Below are positions 1 through 5,932 of a stretch of 6,044 bases of DNA, piece after piece. How positions within the stretch are numbered: the first letter of the stretch is position 1; the number at the start of each line of letters is the position of its first letter. The stretch lies in NCBI GenBank assembly GCA_900547615.1, contig URHH01000147.1:1-6044 (forward strand), read 5' to 3'. The notes beneath the pieces were generated by a model. That model saw only the letters and a program-made list of their open reading frames with translations, made no database searches and was not told the DNA's origin. The position numbers and the translations under genes were made by a program. The stretch comes from an uncultured Blautia sp. (GTDB lineage: Bacteria > Bacillota > Clostridia > Lachnospirales > Lachnospiraceae).

Positions 1-948
1 AAAAAAGAAACGAAAAAAACTTTTGATCCTGTTTCTCTCACAGTCAGCGTAGTGGGGGACTGTACCCTTGGCACAGACGAAACCTTTGATTACAGCACCA
101 GCTTAAACGCTTATTTTGACAATTACGGAAGCTCCTATTTCCTTCAAAATGTAAAACCAATTTTCTCTGCTGATGATCTGACTATCGCAAACTTTGAAGG
201 AACGCTTACAGAATCTGATGCAAGAGAAGACAAAACCTTTGCATTTAAGGCTCCTGCCTCTTTTGCAAAAATTCTTACCGACGGAAATGTGGAAGCAGTC
301 ACAACTGCCAACAATCACAGCCACGACTATGGCGAACAGGGCTTTACAGACACTTTAAACGCGCTGGACGCAGAGGGGATCACGCATTTTGGCTATGACG
401 AAACAGCCGTGATGGATATTAAAGGTGTAAAAGTCGGACTTGTGGGTATTTACGAGCTGAAAGACCATATGGAACGCGCCCAGCAGGTGAAAGATAATAT
501 TGCAAAAGTAAAAGAAGAAGGCGCGCAGCTTATTATTGTTATCTTCCACTGGGGAAATGAAAAAGAAGAAGTCCCTGACAGCAATCAGATGGCTCTCGGA
601 CGCCTTGCCATTGACGAGGGCGCTGACCTTGTATGCGGTCATCACCCTCACGTTCTTCAGGGTATTGAAACATACAAAGGAAAAAATATTGTATACAGTC
701 TCGGGAATTTCTGCTTTGGCGGGAACAGCGCTCCAAGCGACATGGATTCCATGATTTTCCAGCAGACCTTTACGATCACCGAAGACGGCGTACAGGCGGA
801 TAACGTAACAAACATTATCCCCTGCTCCATCTCTTCCGAGTATGGATATAACAATTACCAGCCTACTCCTGCAGAAGGCGAGGAAGCCCAGAGGATCAAA
901 AATAAAATTGAAGAAAGAAGTGCGATGATTCCCGTGAGCGAATCATAA
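1..948 (+). CDS. CapA/PGA_cap family protein (poly-gamma-glutamate capsule-type metallophosphatase fold), 5' end outside the window
   Basis: The reading frame is open from the first base, so the gene starts upstream of the window; the GTG at 52 lies inside the domain and is not a real start. The visible 315 residues begin with a Lys-rich stretch (KKETKK), which looks like the linker that follows a membrane anchor or signal peptide in this family. A complete PGA_cap domain follows: VVGDCTLG at its start, NFEGTLT, ANNHSHDYGEQG (codons ~103-114), IVIFHWGNE (~179-187), and GADLVCGHHPHVLQG followed by YSLGNFCFG near the C-terminus. The Asp and His residues in these motifs are the expected metal and active-site residues of the calcineurin-like fold. 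The family includes B. subtilis CapA, an envelope protein of polyglutamate synthesis, but many clostridial members have no capBC partners and unknown roles, and no cap genes are visible here. The family is certain; the substrate is not. Confidence 0.9.
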   Translation, partial: KKETKKTFDPVSLTVSVVGDCTLGTDETFDYSTSLNAYFDNYGSSYFLQNVKPIFSADDLTIANFEGTLTESDAREDKTFAFKAPASFAKILTDGNVEAVTTANNHSHDYGEQGFTDTLNALDAEGITHFGYDETAVMDIKGVKVGLVGIYELKDHMERAQQVKDNIAKVKEEGAQLIIVIFHWGNEKEEVPDSNQMALGRLAIDEGADLVCGHHPHVLQGIETYKGKNIVYSLGNFCFGGNSAPSDMDSMIFQQTFTITEDGVQADNVTNIIPCSISSEYGYNNYQPTPAEGEEAQRIKNKIEERSAMIPVSES

Positions 949-958
949 TACAGCGCGG

Positions 959-1015
959 AAAAGCCGGCAGCACCTCTGATAATTCAGTCAGGCATCTGCC
1001 GGCTTTTTCTTATTT
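959..1015 (+). terminator. Rho-independent terminator, possibly bidirectional
   Basis: The arm AAAAGCCGGCAG (959-970) pairs perfectly with CTGCCGGCTTTT (996-1007) and is followed by a long T-rich tract (TTTTTCTTATTTTTT). The 25-nt loop can form a smaller inner stem (CTGA/TCAG and CCT/AGG). It lies 10 bp after the capA-type stop. It also sits just past the stop of the convergent minus-strand gene, where the opposite face offers a shorter TTTT run, so it may serve both genes. Confidence 0.9.
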
Positions 1016-1028
1016 TTTCTCTGTTTTC

Positions 1029-2297
1029 TTAAAGCTCCGCGATACGGCTCACTCCCACATAAATTTCCTGTATTTTATACCAGGTGGGATAATCTGTAAT
1101 CCCTGTCTGGGGCAGACCGAAAATCCCCTGAAATTCCCGAACTGCCTCTTTTGTGGCAGGTCCGTAAATGCCGTCTGCATTGATTGTGGGAAGCGCAGGA
1201 TATGCTTCTGCAATAACATTTAACTGCTCCTGGATCTGGCGAACCTTATTGCCGGACGAGCCGATATTCAGGTCATATCCCGGCCAGGAGGACGGGATTC
1301 CGGAAACCTCTTCCGCCACATTGATGTACATATCATTTCCGTAGAAACTTCTTATGATCTCAATGGGCGAATATCCTCTGTCTCCAAGCTCTTTACTTCC
1401 CCACTGGGTCATCCAGCCTCTGTCCCGGCATTTTACTCTGTTTCCGTCACAATACTGAGTCAGAATAGGCTGCCGCACATTGGGCCTGGAAAGATAATTT
1501 TCAAACAGCTCATCTACAATCCTGTCTATAGTGTCAAATATATTTCTGCCCCGTATCCACTTGTGGTCGTAGGCGGTGGAGGAGGTTATGGTAAAATCAT
1601 ATCCTTTATTCCGGTACCACTCCGTATAAACCCGGTTTAAGGTAAACGACATGATCGCCAGCACATTGGCGCGTATGGTATCGTCCGGCCATGTAGCATA
1701 AATTTCACTGCTTGCCACATTTTTAATATAGTCCCTGTACCGCACATAAAAATTCCGGGCGCTGTTATCTCCCACGGGACCGTCATGCACAACTACAAAT
1801 TCCGGAATTACAACACGGCTCAGAACAATCTCTCCCGATTCACTGACCGGCTTAATTTCCGCTTCTTCAATCTTTGGCGGATATTCTCCAAACAAAGTAT
1901 GCGGACCAATTACAATGCGGCTGTATCCCGATCCTTCCTCTTTTCTTGGCTCTATTCGAATTGCCTGTTTTGCCAGAACATCAGGAAGCACCTCCGTTCC
2001 CGATGTCTCTCCGTTTGCAAATCCCTCCGCTTCCACCTGTATGGTATACTCTGCGTAAGGCTGTTCCTCCACAGGCTCCATGCTGTAATCAAGGGGCGGC
2101 GTTTTCATATCAAGAACAGGGGTTTTTCCGGATTCATCTGTGCGAAGCTCTTCTACGGTACTTTCCGGATCTCCGGAATAGGAAATCCTTACCACCGCAT
2201 TTTCAACAGGTCTGCCGTCCTCGCTGTTTACCACCGTGATCTGAAGCTGGCCTTTATCTACATTTTCCTGCTGCATGCGCATTTTTGACTGATACAT
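1029..2297 (-). CDS. SleC-like spore cortex-lytic / peptidoglycan-binding protein
   Basis: The product is 422 residues and resembles clostridial SleC, a germination enzyme of about 430-440 aa that cleaves spore cortex peptidoglycan. Residues ~16-117 form a beta-rich, carboxypeptidase-regulatory-like N-terminal domain (GQLQITVVNSEDGRPVENA). Residues ~163-325 match the SpoIID/SleC catalytic region: IPEFVVVHDGPVGDNSARNF, then YIKNVASSEIYATWP, where E198 matches the catalytic Glu position of SpoIID. Residues ~340-412 are a peptidoglycan-binding domain (GSSGNKVRQIQEQL, DGIYGPATKEAVREFQ). No signal peptide is visible, as expected for a mother-cell-made spore protein. In C. perfringens the N-terminal third is a pre-pro region removed by Csp proteases; no csp gene is in the window. 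The start is placed at 2297 because AAGAGG lies 6 nt before it; the ATG at 2321 has no ribosome binding site. It follows the TetR gene on the same strand with a 58-bp gap. A vegetative peptidoglycan role is possible. Confidence 0.85.
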   Translation of the reverse strand: MYQSKMRMQQENVDKGQLQITVVNSEDGRPVENAVVRISYSGDPESTVEELRTDESGKTPVLDMKTPPLDYSMEPVEEQPYAEYTIQVEAEGFANGETSGTEVLPDVLAKQAIRIEPRKEEGSGYSRIVIGPHTLFGEYPPKIEEAEIKPVSESGEIVLSRVVIPEFVVVHDGPVGDNSARNFYVRYRDYIKNVASSEIYATWPDDTIRANVLAIMSFTLNRVYTEWYRNKGYDFTITSSTAYDHKWIRGRNIFDTIDRIVDELFENYLSRPNVRQPILTQYCDGNRVKCRDRGWMTQWGSKELGDRGYSPIEIIRSFYGNDMYINVAEEVSGIPSSWPGYDLNIGSSGNKVRQIQEQLNVIAEAYPALPTINADGIYGPATKEAVREFQGIFGLPQTGITDYPTWYKIQEIYVGVSRIAEL

Positions 2298-2303
2298 ACA
2301 AAA

Positions 2304-2309
2304 CCTCTT
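2304..2309 (-). promoter_or_regulatory. Ribosome binding site that decides the sleC-like start
   Basis: On the minus strand AAGAGG sits 6 nt before the ATG at 2297-2295. It lies inside the longer open frame that begins at 2321, and that upstream ATG is preceded only by an A/T-rich stretch with no Shine-Dalgarno match. The shorter start is therefore preferred. Confidence 0.65.
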
Positions 2310-2324
2310 ATATGCTTTCATATC

Positions 2325-2332
2325 ATTTTATG
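2325..2332 (-). promoter_or_regulatory. Tentative sporulation-type (SigE-like) -10 box before the sleC-like gene
   Basis: The minus strand reads CATAAAAT, one base from the SigE -10 consensus CATACAAT. Transcription from it would start about 20 nt before the ATG at 2297, with the AAGAGG site inside the leader, and would exclude the ATG at 2321. The upstream -35 region (GAATT, about 11 nt away) is a poor match in sequence and spacing, so this is weak evidence. Confidence 0.25.
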
Positions 2333-2355
2333 CAGGCAGAAAAAATTCAGCACAA

Positions 2356-3042
2356 TTATGATGTCGTCTTTACAGGAGCTTCATCTTCCCTTCCATCAAC
2401 GAAATTTATATACATCTCTTCCTCCGGTATTTTCTCCATGCAACTGCGGATATGCGGCCATATTTTACTGATTTTCTCCTCCGGGATTCCCCAGATAGCT
2501 GCACTTGAACCGACGCAGTGCATAAACATATCTACCGGATCATACTTTTCAGGATACTCACACATCATACGCAGACACCCGGTAACAAAACCATAGGCAG
2601 AAGAAAAGGCAAGCTGTGAAATATTCTTTTTTTCCCAGAACGCACCCCACATAGCTTCGTAGATGGTATAATAAAAATACGTCATGTCCTTTTTTCCGGT
2701 GTATACCGGGTAATCCATACATATTTGAAGCTGAAAACGACGCAGCTTTTCGTCCTCATGAATTTTTTTCCAGAAAATGCACATAGCCAGCAGATACTGA
2801 TACTGCGGTTCTATACAGTACCGCTGCGCAATATTTTTAAAACCAATTATATACTCCCATTGCACTTCATAACGCATATCCTCTTTTGACGAAAAATGAT
2901 AATATAAAGTGCTGCGATTCACATGAGCAAGGCGGCATATGTCAGAATAAGAAGTTTCGTGGTATCCCTGTTCGTAAAAAAGCCGCTTACATACCTGTAT
3001 AATTCCTTTGCGCGTAAACATTCCGTTTTCATAATGTCCCAT
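2356..3042 (-). CDS. TetR/AcrR-family transcriptional regulator
   Basis: This 228-aa protein has the TetR N-terminal DNA-binding domain at residues ~10-57. RKGIIQVCKRLFYEQGY is the first helix, followed by the helix-turn-helix TSYSDICRLAHVNRSTLYYHF and the family hallmark YYHFSSKEDM. The rest (~60-228) is the ligand-binding/dimer region, rich in aromatic residues (QWEYIIGF, MTYFYYTIYEAMWGAFW), and gives no clue to the ligand. The start at 3042 is supported by TTGAGG ending 7 nt upstream and by the good promoter at 3160-3132. It is transcribed away from the corrinoid methyltransferase genes, the classic arrangement for a local regulator, so control of that cluster and of itself is likely but inferred. 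No terminator is visible between it and the sleC-like gene downstream, so read-through is possible. The reading frame is intact. Confidence 0.92.
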   Translation of the reverse strand: MGHYENGMFTRKGIIQVCKRLFYEQGYHETSYSDICRLAHVNRSTLYYHFSSKEDMRYEVQWEYIIGFKNIAQRYCIEPQYQYLLAMCIFWKKIHEDEKLRRFQLQICMDYPVYTGKKDMTYFYYTIYEAMWGAFWEKKNISQLAFSSAYGFVTGCLRMMCEYPEKYDPVDMFMHCVGSSAAIWGIPEEKISKIWPHIRSCMEKIPEEEMYINFVDGREDEAPVKTTS

Positions 3043-3131
3043 CTTTATACCTCAAATAAATTCCAACAAATTAATACTTTTGTTTGATTTTATGCAATAT
3101 AACCAGTTTTCATTAACTTTTTTCAGTTTAT

Positions 3132-3160
3132 ATTGTAGCATATTATCAACATTAGGTCAA
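3132..3160 (-). promoter_or_regulatory. Sigma-A-type promoter of the TetR gene
   Basis: On the minus strand TTGACC (3160-3155) is separated by exactly 17 nt from TACAAT (3137-3132), each one base from consensus. The predicted start near 3125 gives a leader of about 80 nt to the TetR ATG. The region is AT-rich, but the match in sequence and spacing is strong. Confidence 0.7.
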
Positions 3161-3164
3161 TCAA

Positions 3165-3180
3165 ACGGTTTCAAAACCGT
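3165..3180. promoter_or_regulatory. 16-bp palindrome, candidate TetR operator
   Basis: ACGGTTTCAAAACCGT has two perfect 7-bp arms (ACGGTTT/AAACCGT) around a 2-bp centre. It lies 4 bp beyond the -35 of the TetR promoter and upstream of the methyltransferase cluster, so a bound repressor could influence both directions. The half-site AACCGT recurs at 3215-3220, exactly 40 bp from the copy at 3175. TetR regulators usually bind 15-20 bp palindromes next to their own gene; binding here is inference. Confidence 0.5.
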
Positions 3181-3200
3181 CTTTTCATCTAAAATTTCCA

Positions 3201-3242
3201 CTGAGATTTCCGAGAACCGTTTTCCGTTCCGGACAGTCTCAG
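3201..3242 (+). promoter_or_regulatory. Stem-loop in the leader of the methyltransferase cluster
   Basis: CTGAGA (3201-3206) pairs with TCTCAG (3237-3242). Inside it, TCCG (3209-3212) pairs with CGGA (3230-3233) and GAAC (3214-3217) with GTTC (3226-3229), leaving one bulged A and an 8-nt loop. It ends 5 nt before the AAAGGAGG ribosome binding site (3248-3255), with no T-tract, so it is not a simple terminator. It could affect translation or mRNA stability. It is far too small for a cobalamin riboswitch and matches no riboswitch I recognise. Confidence 0.45.
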
Positions 3243-3261
3243 CGTACAAAGGAGGAATAGT

Positions 3262-4421
3262 ATGGAAACAAACAAACTGTATCAGAAAAAATATGACGCT
3301 TTTCAAAAGGCTGTCAACCGCCAGGAAGGTCCTTACGTGCCTACCGCTATAACAAATAACGGCGGCGGTCTGTTCTGGGACGGAAAAACTGTTTTTGATG
3401 TGGCAGGAAATCCCGATGCATACGCAAAGGCAATTACCTCTTTTCTTGATGAGATGTGGGTAGACGCCAATGTCCTGTCCGGTCTGACCACAACACCGCG
3501 CCTGAATACGGTCTTTCCTACCTCAGAAAACCGTTTCGCGGCAGACGGTACGCTGACCCATCTTCAAAATCCTATGATGAAACCGGAAGAATACGATCAG
3601 CTTATTGAAAACCCGAAATCCTTCATTGCCAATGTGCTTCTCCCGAGAAAATATCCTTATCTCTATGAAAGCCGTGAAAAGACAAAAGAAATTTGAAAAA
3701 CCTACGCAGAGGAAATGGCAAATGGATTTGTCGGGCAGATGAATCATACTCATAAATATCTTACAGAAGTTTACGGCGTTTATAATTGTGTAAATATGGG
3801 CTGTATGATCAACACACACCGCTTGATCATCTTTTTGATTATTTCCGGGGATTCCGGGGTACTCTTACAGATTTGCGCCGCCAGCCGGAGAAGGTTCAGG
3901 CTGCACTCGATGCTATCTGGGAATACAAAAATGCCCCTGTGACAGCCGTTCCGTATAACGCTTCTCTTGGCTTTCCGTTCCAGCCATGCCACATTCCGGC
4001 ATATTTAAGCCCGAAGCAGTTCCGGGAACTGTACTGGCCATATGAAAAGAGACTGATTGAATGGGTATCCTCTGCAGGAGGAAAAATTTTCCTTATTATG
4101 GAAGGACGATGGGAAAATATTATGGACTGCTTCCTGGACGCTCCCAAGGATTCCCTTGTACTGGCTGTGGATGACGACGATATTTTCAAGGTTCACGAAA
4201 TGCTCGGAGAACATCAGATTATCTGCGGCGGTCTGAAGCTTGCGGATACCCGTCTGAAAAAATTTGACGATATTAAAGACAGCATCAAACGTGTTATTGA
4301 TACCTGCGCTCCCGGAGGCGGATTTATCTTCTCCACAGATAAAAACTTTGTAACCCCGGGCGATATAAACCCGACCTTAGTCGAATGCTTTAACTTTGCA
4401 CACGAATATTCAAGCAAATAA
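3262..4421 (+). pseudogene. URO-D family corrinoid methyltransferase (MT I), disrupted by a TGA and a frameshift
   Basis: A strong AAAGGAGG (3248-3255) 6 nt upstream sets the start. The gene encodes about 385 residues, the usual size for uroporphyrinogen-decarboxylase-family methyltransferases (MtaA/CmuA/O-demethylase MT I types), which move a methyl group from substrate to a corrinoid protein. Frame 1 runs from METNKLYQKKYD to a TGA at 3694-3696. It then continues with homologous-looking sequence (KTYAEEMANGFVGQ to MGCMINT), and the protein resumes in frame 3 from TPLDHLFDYFRGFRGTLTD to the TAA at 4419-4421. Family-like segments in the C-terminal half are FQPCHIPAYLSPKQFRELYW, LIMEGRW, HQIICGGL and CAPGGGFIFSTDKNF. 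Removing one AC unit at 3812-3819 restores MINTPLDHLFDYFRG. With two independent lesions a functional enzyme is unlikely. True uroporphyrinogen decarboxylase is unlikely because of the corrinoid neighbours. The substrate is unknown, and zinc ligands were not assigned. Confidence 0.8.
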
Positions 4422-4440
4422 TCAAAAGGAGGTTTTTCAT

Positions 4441-4566
4441 ATGACAAATCAGGAATATCTGGATTCTATCGCAGCAGAACTGATGGAAGATACCGAATGG
4501 GAACTGCCTCCTGAGCTCCGTATTTTCCTTACGAATAATCTGGAGTGGGGTCTGTTGGGATTATAA
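4441..4566 (+). CDS. Small 41-aa ORF in the methyltransferase cluster, unknown function
   Basis: An ATG 8 nt after a strong AAAGGAGG (4425-4432) opens a 41-codon frame ending in TAA (4564-4566). The product is acidic (MTNQEYLDSIAAELMEDTEW, then ELPPELRIFLTNNLEWGLLGL) with no membrane segment, Cys cluster or recognisable domain. It starts 19 bp after the MT I stop and ends 17 bp before the MT II start, so it is read as part of the operon. I do not recognise it. It may be a genuine small protein or the remaining N-terminus of a gene cut short by deletion. The latter fits the damage in its neighbours, but its stop is not obviously a lesion. Confidence 0.5.
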   Translation: MTNQEYLDSIAAELMEDTEWELPPELRIFLTNNLEWGLLGL

Positions 4567-4583
4567 CAGAAGGAGGCAGTAAA

Positions 4584-5192
4584 ATGATTACTCTCTGTAT
4601 TGACTCTCCAAACGCTGCGCTTCTGGCACGGATTCTGGAAGAGGGACATGTAAAAAAACCGGGTATGGTAAATTCCGTCAATGAAGAAGGAACAAAATGC
4701 GAAACAATCTTTCCCCTGATTGCCGGTACGTCGTGGGAGGTCATCGGACTGGCATGTGACCAGGACGGAATTCCCGCCGATCCCGTAAAAAAAGCAGATA
4801 TTGCCAAACGTATTATTGATAAAGCAGATAAATATGGTGTAGCTCTGAATCAGCTTCATATCGATCCCTGTGTTATGGCTCTCGCAACCATGCCAGGCGC
4901 TATGGAGGATTTCTGCCGCTGTATTGAAGATATTCACTCTTATGCACCGGAAGTAAAAATTACCGGCGCAATTTCCAATATCAGCTTCGAAATGCCTGCC
5001 AGAAAATATGTCAATATGAACTGTATGGCCTACGCAATCAAAGCCGGTCTGGACAGTGCTATCATAGATCCCTGTTCTCAGGATATGATGGGAACCATTT
5101 ATGCCTGCGAAGCGCTGTGCGGCAGAGACCGGGGCGGTCGTAAATACAACCGCGCTTATCGTCAGGGAAAATTCGGACAGAAAAAACTGTAA
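4584..5192 (+). CDS. Pterin-binding methyltransferase (MT II, AcsE/MtvA-like), lacking the N-terminal part of the barrel; probable pseudogene
   Basis: AGGAGG (4571-4576) lies 7 nt before the ATG, so translation clearly starts here. The 202-aa product belongs to the methyltetrahydrofolate:corrinoid methyltransferases, TIM barrels that pass the methyl group between the corrinoid protein and tetrahydrofolate. Against Moorella AcsE as I recall it (262 aa), CIDSPN (D7) matches D75, MVNSVNEE (N30) matches N96, HIDP (D94) matches D160, and ISNISF (N132) matches the catalytic N199, with almost the same spacing. Hence about 68 N-terminal residues, covering the first two beta strands (the usual IIGE-IN and DLN/DVN-G motifs), are absent. 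No equivalent occurs upstream in any frame. A C-terminal Arg/Lys-rich tail (GRDRGGRKYNRAYRQGK) extends past the barrel. An internal deletion just after an original Met-Ile start would explain the perfect start signals. A barrel lacking two strands should not fold normally. Confidence 0.82.
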   Translation: MITLCIDSPNAALLARILEEGHVKKPGMVNSVNEEGTKCETIFPLIAGTSWEVIGLACDQDGIPADPVKKADIAKRIIDKADKYGVALNQLHIDPCVMALATMPGAMEDFCRCIEDIHSYAPEVKITGAISNISFEMPARKYVNMNCMAYAIKAGLDSAIIDPCSQDMMGTIYACEALCGRDRGGRKYNRAYRQGKFGQKKL

Positions 5193-5206
5193 AGGAGATT
5201 TCATAT

Positions 5207-5845
5207 ATGATTAATTTTGATAAACTGGCAAATGCTATGGGAGAACTTGATGAAGATGTTGTTCAAGAAGAAGTCAGATCGGTTACTACAGCCGAAGAAG
5301 CCAATCAGGCAATGGAAGCCTGTCAGGCAGGCATGAATACAGTCGGCAGACTCTTTGAAGAAGGAGAATACTTTGTAGGTGATCTGATTTTTGCCGGCGA
5401 GCTTATGACTGATGCAGTAGAGGTTCTCAAACCGCTTCTTGCTTCCTCAGAAAGCACCGGAACAAAAACAAAAATGATTCTCTGTACCGTCAAAGACGAC
5501 CTGCACGACATCGGCAAAAATATAGTCCGTTCCATGCTGGAGGCAGGAGGCTTTGAAGTACTGGATCTTGGTATCGATGTTGCTCCCGAAAAAATCATCG
5601 AGACAGCCAAAGCAGAAAATATCCACATCGTTGCTCTTTCCGGTGTTCTCACACTTGCTCTTGATTCCATGCGCAAAACCATTGCCGCATTTAAAGAAGC
5701 CGGTATGGACGATGTAAAAATCATCATTGGCGGATGTCCTGTCACAGAAGATGCCGCAAAATCTATGGGCGCAGACGAGTGGGCATACAGTCCGCAAAAA
5801 ACTGTGAAAGTCTGCTCAGAGTGGGCAGCAGAACTCAGCGCATAA
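5207..5845 (+). CDS. Corrinoid (B12-binding) protein of a methyltransferase system, MtbC/MtaC-like
   Basis: This intact 212-aa protein is the methyl carrier that shuttles between MT I and MT II, with the cobalt of its cobamide as acceptor. Residues ~5-85 form the helical cap (B12-binding 2) domain, including GMNTVGRLFEEGEYFVGDL. Residues ~88-210 are the Rossmann-like cobalamin-binding domain with DLHDIGKN (D98, H100, G103), where H100 is the lower axial cobalt ligand. ALSGVLTLAL (~143-152) is the Ser-X-Leu region and IIIGGCPVT (~172-180) the glycine-rich end that holds the nucleotide tail. The length is normal for the family. The start is set by AAAGGAG (5191-5197), which overlaps the TAA of the MT II gene; the 14-bp gap indicates co-transcription. 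It is the only component of the cluster without visible damage, so it may still be made, or may simply not yet have been hit. Confidence 0.95.
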   Translation: MINFDKLANAMGELDEDVVQEEVRSVTTAEEANQAMEACQAGMNTVGRLFEEGEYFVGDLIFAGELMTDAVEVLKPLLASSESTGTKTKMILCTVKDDLHDIGKNIVRSMLEAGGFEVLDLGIDVAPEKIIETAKAENIHIVALSGVLTLALDSMRKTIAAFKEAGMDDVKIIIGGCPVTEDAAKSMGADEWAYSPQKTVKVCSEWAAELSA

Positions 5846-5860
5846 ATCCAGCCTGTTTTC

Positions 5861-5910
5861 CGGGACTGCCGCAAAAGGAATGTATCCATCTGCGGCGGTC
5901 CCGTCTTTTC
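5861..5910 (+). terminator. Terminator-like hairpin after the corrinoid gene
   Basis: CGGGACTGCCGCA (5861-5873) pairs with TGCGGCGGTCCCG (5891-5903) over 13 bp with a single G-U pair and a 17-nt loop. A short TCTTTTC follows. The stem is very stable but the T-tract is weak, so it may terminate only partly, or protect the 3' end of the corrinoid protein mRNA while letting some transcripts reach the activator gene 30 bp downstream. Confidence 0.65.
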
Positions 5911-5932
5911 ATACTCCATAGGAGGTAATGCC

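Noticed and set aside
1785..2288. Plus-strand ORFs opposite the sleC-like gene
   Set aside because: The Cys/Phe/Arg-rich shadow translation has no domain and no start signals; the minus strand encodes recognised domains.
3043..3261. Cobalamin riboswitch before the corrinoid cluster
   Set aside because: The leader is AT-rich and too short, with no B12-box-like conserved core; only a simple hairpin is present.
3080..3352. Plus-strand 90-codon ORF running from the control region into the MT I gene
   Set aside because: It lacks a ribosome binding site, overlaps the regulatory elements and enters the real gene in the wrong frame.
3694..3740. Selenocysteine recoding at the TGA
   Set aside because: No convincing bacterial SECIS-like hairpin is visible just after the TGA, the family is not known to me as a selenoprotein, and a second frame lesion lies downstream.
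3262..4566. Pyrrolysine (amber) methyltransferase, suggested by the methyl-transfer context
   Set aside because: The interrupting codon is TGA, not TAG, and the protein is of the URO-D type, not MtmB/MtbB/MttB.
4449..5204. 251-codon minus-strand ORF opposite the MT II gene
   Set aside because: It is a mirror of the real coding strand, with no ribosome binding site and no recognisable domain; the plus strand carries clear family motifs.
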